Source of the DNA: Oceanospirillum maris DSM 6286
GTDB taxonomy: Bacteria > Pseudomonadota > Gammaproteobacteria > Pseudomonadales > Halomonadaceae
Reading direction: 5' to 3'
NCBI RefSeq assembly: GCF_000422865.1
Contig: NZ_KE383937.1
Span: forward strand, 254,813-318,812
Length of the DNA: 64,000 nt
Shown here: one piece after another, positions 18,394-27,103 of the stretch
Layout: every line of letters begins with the position of its first letter
How positions within the stretch are numbered: position 1 is the first letter of the stretch
Notes under the pieces: model-generated
Database searches by the model: none
Told to the model about the DNA's origin: nothing
The model's input: only the letters and a program-made list of their open reading frames with translations
Position numbers and translations under genes: made by a program

Positions 18394-18912
18394 TCACTCT
18401 TCGAGCTTATTTCGTTCAATCACCTCTGGCAGCCAGATAAGATCTGTTGGCCCGATATCAATACCGCGCTGATTCAAAAGCGTGGTTACTTGGCCACGGT
18501 GGTGGGTTTGATGATTAAAAAAATGGGTCACAGCTAGCCACATTTCATACTTACGGGGTGCTGGGTTAACAATACTGATGTACTTGAGTTCTCCACGTAA
18601 GGCTTCATCGGTGAGTTGGTTCGCCCAGTCTAAGATCTGCTTGTCTGTGGCGGAACGGTCTTCTTGCAAGGCTTCAAAGTGAGTATGTAGTTCTTGATCA
18701 AGGCTTGTCATCTGGAATGGATGATCAAGAAAGCGACCAAGCCATATTTTATCGCCAAGTAGCAGGTGGTTAAGCGTGCCGTGAATCGACTTGAAAAAAG
18801 CACCGCTATCCTTTTTACGAACAGGGTCGGGCAGCTGAGAGCAAGCGGCATAGAGATGCTGATTCATCCAGCTATTGTATGATGCTAAATCCCTTGCTTG
18901 TACGGCTAGCAT
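18394..18912 (-). CDS. DinB-family protein
   Basis: A 172-residue helical-bundle protein of the DinB/DUF664 type. It starts AVQARDLASYNSWMNQHLY, has HGTLNHLLLGDKIWLGRF in helix 2 and the C-terminal THFFNHQTHHRGQVTTLL. The spaced histidines (in HGTLNH and HFFNHQTHH) form the metal site of the family. DinB-like proteins are often metal-dependent thiol transferases, but the substrate of this one cannot be read from the sequence. It is convergent with metE and 139 bases from the divergent ung gene, with no operon partner. Confidence 0.88.
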   Translation of the reverse strand: MLAVQARDLASYNSWMNQHLYAACSQLPDPVRKKDSGAFFKSIHGTLNHLLLGDKIWLGRFLDHPFQMTSLDQELHTHFEALQEDRSATDKQILDWANQLTDEALRGELKYISIVNPAPRKYEMWLAVTHFFNHQTHHRGQVTTLLNQRGIDIGPTDLIWLPEVIERNKLEE

Positions 18913-19051
18913 TTAAACGCTCCTTTTTATTTTATTCGTAAGATATTATCACCAAATGGATCGATAGTTCTGCCACGGATTGTTTTTCGATCTGCTAAAA
19001 TTGCTAAATTTTTTTAACCCGTGGGGTAGAAGATTATGGGGATAGATAATT

Positions 19052-19741
19052 ATGGCGATTGATCTGCCGGATGATTGGTTGGCGGTACTGGGCGGTGAGT
19101 TCGAACAACCTTATATGCAGAACCTGAAAGCCTTTTTGGCCGAGGAGAAGGCGCAAGGTAAGGTGGTTTATCCCCATTCGTCCGACTGGTTTAATGCGTT
19201 TAAGTACACGCCGCTGAATCAGGTTAAGGTGGTGATTCTGGGACAAGACCCTTACCACGGGCCAAATCAGGCACACGGGCTTTGTTTTTCGGTGCGTCCT
19301 GGGGTTAAAACACCACCGTCTCTGGTGAATATCTATAAGGAGCTGCAAAGCGACTTGGGTATACAGCCGGTCAATCACGGTTATCTGACCAGTTGGGCAA
19401 AACAGGGTGTATTGATGATCAATGCAGTGCTGACAGTGGAGCAGGCCAATGCAGGTTCCCATCAGAAAAAAGGCTGGGAGCAGTTCACCGATAAGGTGAT
19501 TCACGTGATTAATGAACAACTCGACGGTGTGGTGTTTCTGCTGTGGGGCAGTTATGCTCAAAAGAAAGCGGCTTTTGTGGATCAGAACAAACATCTGGTA
19601 CTGAAGTCGGTACACCCATCACCGCTGTCGGCGCACCGCGGCTTCTTTGGTAATCATCAGTTTAGTCAGGTAAATAATTTTCTGATTCAGCACGGTAAAC
19701 AGCCGATTAACTGGCAACTGCCGGAGCAACCGGAAGACTAA
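19052..19741 (+). CDS. ung: Uracil-DNA glycosylase
   Basis: Removes uracil from DNA as the first step of base-excision repair. The 229 residues contain the water-activating motif GQDPYHG (catalytic D66), the uracil pocket HGLCFSV and the leucine-loop motif [13 protein letters not shown] with H188. Length equals E. coli Ung (229). GGGG lies upstream of the ATG at 19052. It is followed by its own terminator and appears monocistronic. Confidence 0.98.
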   Translation: MAIDLPDDWLAVLGGEFEQPYMQNLKAFLAEEKAQGKVVYPHSSDWFNAFKYTPLNQVKVVILGQDPYHGPNQAHGLCFSVRPGVKTPPSLVNIYKELQSDLGIQPVNHGYLTSWAKQGVLMINAVLTVEQANAGSHQKKGWEQFTDKVIHVINEQLDGVVFLLWGSYAQKKAAFVDQNKHLVLKSVHPSPLSAHRGFFGNHQFSQVNNFLIQHGKQPINWQLPEQPED

Positions 19742-19782
19742 TAGCTTGAGGCAAGAAGATTGGTAGTTTGAGGTAAAAAATG

Positions 19783-19815
19783 AAAAAAGCGCAGATCATT
19801 CGATTTGCGCTTTTT
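19783..19815. terminator. Intrinsic terminator of ung, possibly bidirectional
   Basis: AAAAAAGCGCA, an 11-base loop and TGCGCTTTTT between convergent ung and ygfZ. Confidence 0.85.
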
Positions 19816-19848
19816 CAGTTTCTGTTTTGATCGAAAGATAAGAGGGGA

Positions 19849-20799
19849 TCAGATCTCCTGCTTTTCCAGTCCGTAGGGCAGTTCGATTAGGGTTAGCGGC
19901 TGATCACCGGTGGTCAGCAGCGGTTCTTCTAGTGTGTTGTCTTTCAATACCGCTAACAGTTCGGTTTTGCCTTCAGCGTTGATAGCGCTGAGTAGCACTT
20001 CACCGGCTTCGGTTTTGTCACCTTCCATCAGACAGATCACTTTATCACCAACCTTAGCTTCGCCATTACCTACTAATCGCTGCAGACGCTTCTTAACACC
20101 GCCGCGATATTGAGCACGGGCGATAATCTCCTGACCGGTGTAGCAGCCTTTCTTAAAGCTGATGGCACCGGTGGCCTGATAATTTAGCATCTGTGGAATA
20201 AATTGATCACTGTGGCTCTGCTCCAGTAGAATCTGTACGTTTTCGATCTGGGTTAAATTCCAGGCGGCTTCAGCTATTGGTGTCCGTTCGGAATCATAAA
20301 GGGCGGTCAGGGTTTCGAAGCTGCACAGGCCGATACTGCGTTCGGTGATGCCGGGTAGATGAAATATTTCAATATCGGTCAGTTCAACATCGTTGCGGTT
20401 AAAGCCGATAACCGCGATCTCATCGGATCTATCCTCAAAGGTGCAGCGGTACAGAGGCGCAAATTTGCTCAGGTTGGTTTGGGTCGTTTCCAGTGTGGAA
20501 TGTGGTAATAATAGCAGCAGGCCTTCTGGGTGACGCACTACATAAAACGTCCCGTAAGGGCGGCCTTTGGGCGATGTCAGCAAGCCCAGTCGAAGCTCAC
20601 CTTCCGCCAAATCTTCAATTTTTTGGCTGGCCTGACCGTGCAGCAGTTTAGCGGCGTTATCGCCTTTTATCAGCAAAACTCCCATACTAGCTAAGGGGCT
20701 AAAGACCGCTTGAGTTTTAAGCTGCTCTGCCTGCTCGGATAAAGAGCGCTCGATGGCAGGCAGTTCTGTGTGGCGGTTGGTACTTGTGGTTGCTTCCAT
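19849..20799 (-). CDS. ygfZ: Folate-binding protein YgfZ
   Basis: A GcvT-like tetrahydrofolate-binding protein that helps assemble or repair Fe-S clusters in enzymes such as MiaB. The 316 residues contain the family signature KGCYTGQE (C219) followed by IIARAQYRG. The N-terminal half holds LLHGQASQKIEDL and LTSPKGR, as in E. coli YgfZ. The ATG at 20799 is divergent from the copper-region membrane protein. In E. coli the divergent neighbour is sdhE, which is not present here. Confidence 0.95.
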   Translation of the reverse strand: MEATTSTNRHTELPAIERSLSEQAEQLKTQAVFSPLASMGVLLIKGDNAAKLLHGQASQKIEDLAEGELRLGLLTSPKGRPYGTFYVVRHPEGLLLLLPHSTLETTQTNLSKFAPLYRCTFEDRSDEIAVIGFNRNDVELTDIEIFHLPGITERSIGLCSFETLTALYDSERTPIAEAAWNLTQIENVQILLEQSHSDQFIPQMLNYQATGAISFKKGCYTGQEIIARAQYRGGVKKRLQRLVGNGEAKVGDKVICLMEGDKTEAGEVLLSAINAEGKTELLAVLKDNTLEEPLLTTGDQPLTLIELPYGLEKQEI

Positions 20800-20936
20800 A
20801 AAAATCCGGGCTCCGGTGCTATGATGGAACTTTTCTCTAAGATTGGTTTTCCAAGTCCTGTTTTCAACCCTTACCCTACTGAAAGCCTAGGATTTATTTT
20901 TGATATTCTTAAGCTGATAGGAACCGACCGGCACTC

Positions 20937-21341
20937 ATGATGTATAACCCTGTTGCGCAAATCGTGACCAAAGCCGGCCCAGTACTGGTGGCTTCGCTTA
21001 TATTGCTGTTGCAATGTTTGGCGGGCTTGTCGTCGCAGGCTGATTTAGTTAGTGCACAATATTCATCTAATACACAATATTTGGCTAATACTGATCATCG
21101 TGTTTTTCCACCGGCATCTTTGATGCGTCAAGCACATCAAAAGCATTCGGCACCGGCAATGAGTTGCTGTGATGATGGCCTACAGCCGATCACATTAGCG
21201 GATGTTCAGTTAATTCCTCTATTACTGTTGTTTGTCTTACTGCTGCGCTTTGATCTTCTTCGCGTCAGTGGTCGGATAATTCCTACGCTTTTCTCTCCTA
21301 ATCGACGGCTACACCGACTGTATTGCTGCTGGCTGAATTAA
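20937..21341 (+). CDS. Small membrane protein of the copper region
   Basis: 134 residues: an N-terminal hydrophobic segment (about 13-30, possible signal or anchor), a periplasmic stretch with HQKHSAPAMSCCDDG, a second membrane helix (about 88-104) and a basic C-terminus ending RLYCCWLN. The His/Met/Cys-rich HSAPAMSCC stretch resembles DUF2946/copper-resistance small proteins, but the family match is weak. Position just upstream of a cytochrome c, copZ and copA supports a role in copper handling. Two adjacent ATGs (20937, 20940) are possible starts, and no strong ribosome-binding site is seen. Confidence 0.55.
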   Translation: MMYNPVAQIVTKAGPVLVASLILLLQCLAGLSSQADLVSAQYSSNTQYLANTDHRVFPPASLMRQAHQKHSAPAMSCCDDGLQPITLADVQLIPLLLLFVLLLRFDLLRVSGRIIPTLFSPNRRLHRLYCCWLN

Positions 21342-21466
21342 AAATCCTTGCGTTACGTCATAACGTTGAACACAACACTTTGAAAGCAATTTGACGCAGC
21401 CCTTATGTCTGTTAGGGCTGCGATTTTTCAATGCAAATGCATTAATGTCAGTGTAAGGATTAACCC

Positions 21467-21961
21467 GTGCCAATATTGTTAAAGCGTGTTTTGATGGCGG
21501 CTTTATTGACCGTAACCCTATCTGCCTGTAGTGAACATGGTGAAGGTGGATATGGTAAAGGTGAACATGGTAAAGAAAGCAGCGAGAGTAAGGATAGCGT
21601 TGATAATAACAATGCTGATCGCTGGTATACCGAGTCAATGGTAAGCCAAGGCAAACCGCTGTATCAGGCGAATTGTGCCCAGTGTCATGGTGGTTTTGGG
21701 CAAGGCAGCCCCGATTGGCGTAAACCGACCGATGATGGTCGTTACCTACCGCCGCCACTTAATGGCACCGGCCATGCGTGGCATCATTCCCTTGATCAGT
21801 TACGGGGTGTGATCAAATATGGCCGTGGGCCAGGTGTACCTTCCGATATGCCCGCTTGGGGCGAGAAGCTGTCGGATGAGGAGATCAATGCGGTGATGGC
21901 TTGGTTTCAGTCTCGTTGGCCGGATGAGATCTATCAGGTCTGGAGCCGACCTAAGCATTAA
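21467..21961 (+). CDS. Cytochrome c-type lipoprotein
   Basis: A 164-residue monoheme class I cytochrome. A type II signal peptide ends at the lipobox LSAC (lipid-anchored Cys about residue 21). A short Gly/His/Glu/Lys-rich repeat (HGEGGYGKGEHGKE) follows, then the heme motif CAQCH and a distal Met in PSDMPAWGEKL, typical of c-type cytochromes with the end helix EEINAVMAWFQSRWP. It should sit in the outer periplasm as an electron carrier. Start is GTG with TAAGGAT upstream. Its place between a putative copper membrane protein and copZA suggests a role in copper or respiratory stress, which is inferred from context only. Confidence 0.85.
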   Translation: MPILLKRVLMAALLTVTLSACSEHGEGGYGKGEHGKESSESKDSVDNNNADRWYTESMVSQGKPLYQANCAQCHGGFGQGSPDWRKPTDDGRYLPPPLNGTGHAWHHSLDQLRGVIKYGRGPGVPSDMPAWGEKLSDEEINAVMAWFQSRWPDEIYQVWSRPKH

Positions 21962-21988
21962 GCAGGGCATTTCAGTTTGGCAAAAAGC

Positions 21989-22019
21989 TTGACCCTAAAG
22001 TTTACTTTAGGGTTTAAGC
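21989..22019 (+). promoter_or_regulatory. MerR-family type promoter/operator upstream of copZ
   Basis: TTGACC (21989-21994) and TTAAGC (22014-22019) are 19 bases apart, the over-long spacer typical of MerR-family activated promoters. The spacer holds a perfect 10-base inverted repeat, ACCCTAAAGT-tt-ACTTTAGGGT (21992-22013). With copZ and copA downstream, a CueR-like regulator is the natural reader. No merR-type gene lies in this window. Confidence 0.75.
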
Positions 22020-22165
22020 TTGTCCTGTTGGCAATGTCAATCGAACAGTGTTTCGCTTTTCTCTACTATTTTGTATGGTGTGTTTTATCTTGTATAGCGC
22101 GCCCTGTTTGATGTGGCGCATTCTACTCTTAGATTTCAGACATAGCTTAAACATAGGTGATTATT

Positions 22166-22372
22166 GTGAGTAAAGAAGTGGTTATTACCCTAGAAGGTTT
22201 ATCCTGTAATGGTTGTGTGAACTCGGTTACAACCGCCTTAATGATGGTTGATGGCGTGACGCAGGCGGATGTCACTCTGTATGAAGCCCATGTGACCGGT
22301 ACGATGAAGGTGGAAGATCTGATTGATGCGGTGGAAGAAGCTGGTTTTGATGCTGAAGAAAAGAAAGATTGA
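22166..22372 (+). CDS. copZ: Copper chaperone, heavy-metal-associated domain
   Basis: A 68-residue single HMA domain with the metal-binding motif GLSCNGC and the ferredoxin-like beta-alpha-beta pattern ending in EAGFDAE. It binds Cu(I) and delivers it to CopA or a regulator. The GTG at 22166 is preceded by AGGTGA at five bases; an upstream in-frame GTG at 22157 lacks a ribosome-binding site. It is read from the MerR-type promoter at 21989 and separated from copA by a terminator, which would give more chaperone than pump. Confidence 0.88.
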   Translation: MSKEVVITLEGLSCNGCVNSVTTALMMVDGVTQADVTLYEAHVTGTMKVEDLIDAVEEAGFDAEEKKD

Positions 22373-22439
22373 AGCGGCAAAGCTCAACATTAAAGCAAGC
22401 TGAACAGGGATGTGTTTAGCGGAGCATTGTAGTGGATAT

Positions 22440-22471
22440 CTGATCCGGCTTAGGCCGGATCAGTTGTTTTT
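22440..22471 (+). terminator. Intrinsic terminator between copZ and copA
   Basis: CTGATCCGGC-ttag-GCCGGATCAG followed by TTGTTTTT. It is positioned to reduce read-through into copA. Confidence 0.8.
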
Positions 22472-22518
22472 AACGGTAAGAAACCCCAGAGAAATAAGCG
22501 GTTTGAGAGGAAAAGGTT

Positions 22519-24816
22519 ATGTCTGCAACAGATAAGGCCGGTCAAGGGCAGGAATACCGTTTTGCCCTACGGGGGATGCACTGCGCGAGCTGTGTTCAGC
22601 AGGTGCAGAGTGCGTTAGATCAATTGGATGGTGTTGGGCAGGCAGAGGTTAACCTGCCCGATCGTTCGGCGAGTGTTACGGCTTCTGTGGACTCTAAAGA
22701 GGTGATCGCTGCGATAGAAGGCGCAGGCTTTGGTGCCACTTTGTTAAACGATGATTACGGTGAGAGTGAGCGGCGAGCAGAAGAGCAGGTGCATTATCAT
22801 CAGCAACTTAAGAAAACCGCTGTAGCCTTGGCTTTGGGTGTCCCCTTAATGGTGATGATGTTTTGGTCGGGTATGCCAATGCTCAATAGTGCTTCTGGGC
22901 AGCTGTTTTGGCAGATTATCGGTGGCTTAACGCTGGTGGTGATGCTTTATTCCGGTGGTCACTTTTATCTGGGGGCTTGGTCCGCTTTTAAAAATCATTA
23001 CGCCAATATGGATACTCTAATCGCTTTGGGTACTGGCACGGCTTGGCTGTTTTCTATGCTAATCTCCTTTTGGCCTGAGCTGGTGCCAGAAGAGGCGCGT
23101 CATGTCTATTTCGAGGCGGCGGTGTTTATTCTTGGACTGATTAATCTTGGACAAGCATTAGAAAGCCGTGCCCGTGGACAGGCCTCCCAGGCGATCCGCA
23201 AGTTACTTAATTTGCAGCCAGAAACAGCACGCCTGATTCGTAAGGAGGATGGCGAAGAAGTCGATATGCGCATCGCCTCGATTCAGAAGCGGGATATGAT
23301 CCGCGTGCGTCCCGGTGAAAAAATCCCAGTGGATGGCAAGGTTATGGAAGGGGAAACTCGGGTTGATGAGTCGATGCTCACCGGTGAACCCATGCCCGTG
23401 AGCAAGAAAAAAGGTGATGAAGTCACCGCTGGCACCCTGAATCAGAGTGGTTCTATTCGGATTCGCACATTAAGAGTGGGGTCGGATACCGCTTTAGCGC
23501 AGATTATTGAACAGGTACGACAGGCTCAAAATGCCAAGCCTGCGTTGGGTCGTTTAGCGGATAAAATAGCGGCAGTATTCGTACCTTCGGTGCTAATTAT
23601 CGCTGTTTTGACGGCACTGGCTTGGTTTAATTTTGGCCCAGAGCCGGTTTCTGCCTATATGCTTGTTACCAGTATGACGGTGTTAGTGATCGCTTGCCCC
23701 TGTGCGTTAGGATTGGCGACGCCGATGTCAATTATGGTTGGCGTTGGTAAAGCTGCCGAGCACGGTATTCTGATTCGCCGGGGCGATGCCCTGCAGCAGG
23801 CGGCAGAAGTGGATGTGGTGGTATTGGATAAAACCGGCACGGTAACGCAAGGGCATCCTGAGGTAACGGATCTGGTGTTGTTAGATCGCGCCCATCCACT
23901 AGGATTGACCGAACAAGACCTTCTAAAATACGCGGCCAGTTTGGAAGTGGCTTCGGAGCATCCGTTAGCGCAGGCGATTGTGGGCCGAGCCAAAGCGGAA
24001 GGCATCACTGTTCAGGAAGCGCAGGCTATTCAGCCGGTGGTGGGGCAGGGGATTCAAGGATTGTTTGTGGCGGATTCCAGTGAGGGTGGTGCGGATGAAC
24101 GTCAGCGCTTACTTCTTGGTAATCAAGCATTGATGCAGGCTTTTAATCTGGATTTGGCGGATGCCGCATCTCAGGTGCAGATCCTTGCGGAGCAGGGGAA
24201 AACCCCAGTTCTGCTGGCATTAAACGATGCCGTCATAGGGGTGTTGGCCATTGCTGATCCGGTAAAAAAAGATTCGGCGGCAGCGATTATGCGTCTGAAA
24301 AAACAGGGTGTAACCGTGATGATGCTGACCGGTGATAACCGAATTACCGCTCAAGCCGTGGCAAAAGAGGTGGGTATTGATCAGGTGATCGCTGAGGTGA
24401 TGCCGGATCACAAGGCCGATGAGATCCGTAAGCTGCAACAGCAGGGTTTTAAAGTGGCTATGGTGGGAGACGGTATTAATGATGCTCCCGCGCTGGCTCA
24501 GGCCGATGTGGGAATGGCGATCGGCACAGGAACAGATATCGCCATCGAAAGTGCGGATCTGACATTGATGCGAGGTTCTCTACAGGGCATTGCTGATGCA
24601 ATAGAGATTTCAAAGCTTACCGTGAGTAATATTAAACAGAACCTACTGGGGGCTTTTATCTATAACAGTATTGGTATTCCGCTGGCCGCTGGGGTTCTAT
24701 TCCCCTTGTTTGGTTTTTTATTGAATCCAGCTTTTGCAGGTGCGGCCATGGCCTTATCATCGGTTACAGTGGTCAGTAATGCTAACCGTTTACGCTTAAA
24801 GCAATTGAGGGTTTAA
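22519..24816 (+). CDS. copA: Copper-exporting P1B-type ATPase
   Basis: Pumps Cu(I) out of the cytoplasm using ATP. The 765 residues hold one N-terminal HMA domain (GMHCASC, C22/C25) and about eight membrane helices. The actuator TGE motif (MLTGEPMPV), the metal site C393-P-C395, the phosphorylated D437 in DKTGT, the nucleotide-binding HP (SEHPLA) and [10 protein letters not shown] follow in order. GAGAGGAAAAGG precedes the ATG. It is the main efflux pump of the region, fed by copZ and followed after one base by a 32-codon gene. Confidence 0.96.
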   Translation: MSATDKAGQGQEYRFALRGMHCASCVQQVQSALDQLDGVGQAEVNLPDRSASVTASVDSKEVIAAIEGAGFGATLLNDDYGESERRAEEQVHYHQQLKKTAVALALGVPLMVMMFWSGMPMLNSASGQLFWQIIGGLTLVVMLYSGGHFYLGAWSAFKNHYANMDTLIALGTGTAWLFSMLISFWPELVPEEARHVYFEAAVFILGLINLGQALESRARGQASQAIRKLLNLQPETARLIRKEDGEEVDMRIASIQKRDMIRVRPGEKIPVDGKVMEGETRVDESMLTGEPMPVSKKKGDEVTAGTLNQSGSIRIRTLRVGSDTALAQIIEQVRQAQNAKPALGRLADKIAAVFVPSVLIIAVLTALAWFNFGPEPVSAYMLVTSMTVLVIACPCALGLATPMSIMVGVGKAAEHGILIRRGDALQQAAEVDVVVLDKTGTVTQGHPEVTDLVLLDRAHPLGLTEQDLLKYAASLEVASEHPLAQAIVGRAKAEGITVQEAQAIQPVVGQGIQGLFVADSSEGGADERQRLLLGNQALMQAFNLDLADAASQVQILAEQGKTPVLLALNDAVIGVLAIADPVKKDSAAAIMRLKKQGVTVMMLTGDNRITAQAVAKEVGIDQVIAEVMPDHKADEIRKLQQQGFKVAMVGDGINDAPALAQADVGMAIGTGTDIAIESADLTLMRGSLQGIADAIEISKLTVSNIKQNLLGAFIYNSIGIPLAAGVLFPLFGFLLNPAFAGAAMALSSVTVVSNANRLRLKQLRV

Positions 24817-24817
24817 A

Positions 24818-24916
24818 ATGAGTTTATTGGTTAATGCCCTGGGCCTATTGTCTATTGGCTTTGTGATCTGGTGGTTCTGGTTAAAGCGCCCTGCTGCGGA
24901 TAAAAAAATAGACTAA
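24818..24916 (+). CDS. 32-residue membrane miniprotein downstream of copA
   Basis: ATG one base after the copA stop opens MSLLVNALGLLSIGFVIWWF and continues WLKRPAADKKID to a stop. It is a single hydrophobic helix with a basic, charged C-terminal tail. The copA end (GGTTTAAA) gives only a weak ribosome-binding site, so translation is probably coupled to copA. It is comparable in size to CcoS-like peptides near P-type ATPases but lacks their sequence pattern. Function is unknown. It could stabilise CopA in the membrane. Confidence 0.6.
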   Translation: MSLLVNALGLLSIGFVIWWFWLKRPAADKKID

Positions 24917-24958
24917 TTTGTTAAGAAAACGAGGCTAATCTGCCAAGAAAAACAGAAT

Positions 24959-24985
24959 AACGGGAGCTGGGTAGCCCCCGTTTCT
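24959..24985. terminator. Weak terminator between copA unit and sulfide:quinone oxidoreductase
   Basis: AACGGGaGC...GCcCCCGTT between convergent genes with short U-rich flanks on both sides. Confidence 0.5.
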
Positions 24986-24994
24986 TGCTAAAAG

Positions 24995-26266
24995 CTATTT
25001 TAGCCGCTCAATACCGATCATCTTCAAGATCTGTTTCTCATAGAAAGGCTCAGGGTTTCCTGTTTTCATTTTACGAATAAAGTACTTCTCAAAACCAACC
25101 TTCGCCAAATGTACCCATTTACCTTTTTTAAACCAGCTGACGTTTCGTGGTGGAATCTGTGGGATGGCAACAAAGGCTGCGCCGGTATCCCCCATATCCG
25201 CAAGGCAGATAGCGTTCCAAGTCGCCTGAGCTTGGGGAGCTTCACCTTTTAGTACGGCATCTAAGTTTTCGACAATCGCCGTTACCATCGATTCGATCAT
25301 ATAGCCGGTTTTGGGTACGCCAGTTGGCACCGGTGTTACTTCAGTGGGGGCGATAGCGATACACACACCAGCCGACCAGATATTGTTGTATATTGGGCTG
25401 CGCTGATAGTCGTCGATTTTAACAAAACCCCGTGGATTGCAGAGATCTGGGACATTCGCCACACAATCGACACCCTTAAAGGCAGGCAGCATCATGGAGT
25501 GCTTAAACGGTAGTTCGTGTTGTTTGATGACTTCGCCATTATCATTGTGCTCGTCTACGTACATCATGCCATCTTCAACTTTAGAGACCTTGGCATTGCA
25601 GATCCATTTGATATGGTGTGTGCGTAACTCAGATTCCAACATCGATTTAGAGTCACCAACGCCCCCTAAACCCAAGTGGCCAATATAGGGTTCGCTGGTG
25701 ACAAAGGTCATAGGTACTTGGTCGCGGATTTTTCGGTTTTGCAGCTCTTTGTTTAGAATAAAAGCGTATTCATAGGCAGGGCCAAAACAGCTGGCACCAG
25801 CCATCGCACCAACTACCGCGGGGCCAGGATCTGCACACAATTGCTCAAAGTTTTTTAATGAATCTAAGGCATGGGGCAAAGAGCAAACAGACTGTGTGTA
25901 ACCACTTTCAGGGCCAGAACCCTCGACCTCATCAAAGGCAAGTTTAGGGCCGGTCATAATCAGAAGATGGTCATAGTTAAGGCTGTCGCCATTTGACAGT
26001 TTTAGCAGATTGCCTTCGGCATCGATCTGGTCAACCCGTTGGGCAATAAAGTTGATGTCATGCTTTTGTAGGTAAGGTGCGGGTTTAAAGCTGATTTCGT
26101 CAGCGCTTCGCCAACCTACCGCAATCCAAGGGTTTGAGGGAACAAACTGGAAATAGTCGCGTTCGTTGATAACAGTGATTTTATGGGATTTATCAAGTTT
26201 GTGGCGTAACTCATACGCCGCAGCCATGCCACCGGTGCCGGCACCGAGAATTACTACATGAGCCAT
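24995..26266 (-). CDS. Sulfide:quinone oxidoreductase
   Basis: A membrane-associated flavoprotein that oxidises sulfide and reduces quinone. The 423 residues begin with the FAD-binding VVILGAGTGGMAAAYEL. The three cysteines expected at the sulfide site are present: C128 (QSVCSLPHA), C160 (GASCFGP) and C354 (NAICLADMGD). They correspond closely to C128, C160 and C356 of the Acidithiobacillus enzyme. The C-terminal part holds the amphipathic WFKKGKWVHLAKVGFEKYFIRKM helix region that attaches such enzymes to the membrane. It appears monocistronic, with a GGAGGC ribosome-binding site. It could detoxify sulfide or use it as an electron source. Confidence 0.9.
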   Translation of the reverse strand: MAHVVILGAGTGGMAAAYELRHKLDKSHKITVINERDYFQFVPSNPWIAVGWRSADEISFKPAPYLQKHDINFIAQRVDQIDAEGNLLKLSNGDSLNYDHLLIMTGPKLAFDEVEGSGPESGYTQSVCSLPHALDSLKNFEQLCADPGPAVVGAMAGASCFGPAYEYAFILNKELQNRKIRDQVPMTFVTSEPYIGHLGLGGVGDSKSMLESELRTHHIKWICNAKVSKVEDGMMYVDEHNDNGEVIKQHELPFKHSMMLPAFKGVDCVANVPDLCNPRGFVKIDDYQRSPIYNNIWSAGVCIAIAPTEVTPVPTGVPKTGYMIESMVTAIVENLDAVLKGEAPQAQATWNAICLADMGDTGAAFVAIPQIPPRNVSWFKKGKWVHLAKVGFEKYFIRKMKTGNPEPFYEKQILKMIGIERLK

Positions 26267-26354
26267 CGCAGGCCTCCTTTCAGGGGAGTTGTTTTTTATC
26301 TTATGAACCTGCGATCTATATTAGTAACTTTTTATTATATTAGTAAAGGTAAAT

Positions 26355-26978
26355 TTAATGTTTGTTGAATTTATCGCCCCAAACATCTTTCAGACGATTA
26401 TCACGACCACAGCTGTTCCGGTAAAAAGTATAGCGAATAGGATTCTTCATATAGTAGTCCTGATGGTAATCTTCTGCTGGATAGAAGGTGCTCGCCAATT
26501 TAATTTCAGTTTGAATTTTCTGATTAAAATTCTGCTGATGTTCTGCTTTACTAAGTTTGGCCAGACGGCTTTGTTCATCATTTAAAGGGTAGATACCTGA
26601 GCGGTATTGGCTGCCGATATCACAAAACTGGCGATTGATTGCAAAAGGATCAACGTTTACCCAGAACACGTCGAGTAGGGTCTTGTAGCTAATAATTTCA
26701 GCGTCGTAAACGATTTCAATCGCTTCTGTATGGCCTGTTGTCCCTGCGGAGACTTCCCGGTATGTCGGGTTTTTCTTGGAACCATCGGTGTAGCCTGATG
26801 TGGTGCTAATAACGCCATCGAGGGCATCAAAGGGAGGTTCCATACACCAGAAGCAACCACCGGCAAAAATGGCTCTTTCTTCCTTAGCATGGCTGGATGG
26901 TGACGAGGTAAGACCTGCAAGTAATAACAGGCCCGAGGCGATCAAAGTTAAGCGATTCAGCAATGTTTTAGATAACAT
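26355..26978 (-). CDS. msrA: Peptide-methionine (S)-S-oxide reductase, exported
   Basis: Repairs oxidised methionine in proteins. The 207 residues start with a signal peptide (hydrophobic core LTLIASGLLLLAGL, cleavage near SSHA-K), so it acts in the periplasm. The catalytic motif is GGCFWCMEPPF (C42, with C45 nearby). The GYTDGSKKNPTYREVSAGTTGHTEA block and QYRSGIYP are the usual MsrA elements. It lies beside sulfide:quinone oxidoreductase and upstream of a sensor kinase, with no operon overlap. Confidence 0.94.
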   Translation of the reverse strand: MLSKTLLNRLTLIASGLLLLAGLTSSPSSHAKEERAIFAGGCFWCMEPPFDALDGVISTTSGYTDGSKKNPTYREVSAGTTGHTEAIEIVYDAEIISYKTLLDVFWVNVDPFAINRQFCDIGSQYRSGIYPLNDEQSRLAKLSKAEHQQNFNQKIQTEIKLASTFYPAEDYHQDYYMKNPIRYTFYRNSCGRDNRLKDVWGDKFNKH

Positions 26979-27103
26979 GATTCTGCCCTTGGGTTGATAG
27001 GTTGTGGAGCGATCATCGAATAAATATTCAGTTAAAAAATAGGTATCTAGCTAAGGAATACGTGAAAGAGAAGGGCTTGGATTCAGTCTGTTGATTTAAT
27101 TTT

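Noticed and set aside
21309..21758. 149-codon minus-strand frame opposite the cytochrome gene
   Set aside because: Its His/Tyr-rich sequence is the antisense of the Gly/His repeat and heme region; the plus strand has a lipobox and CxxCH.
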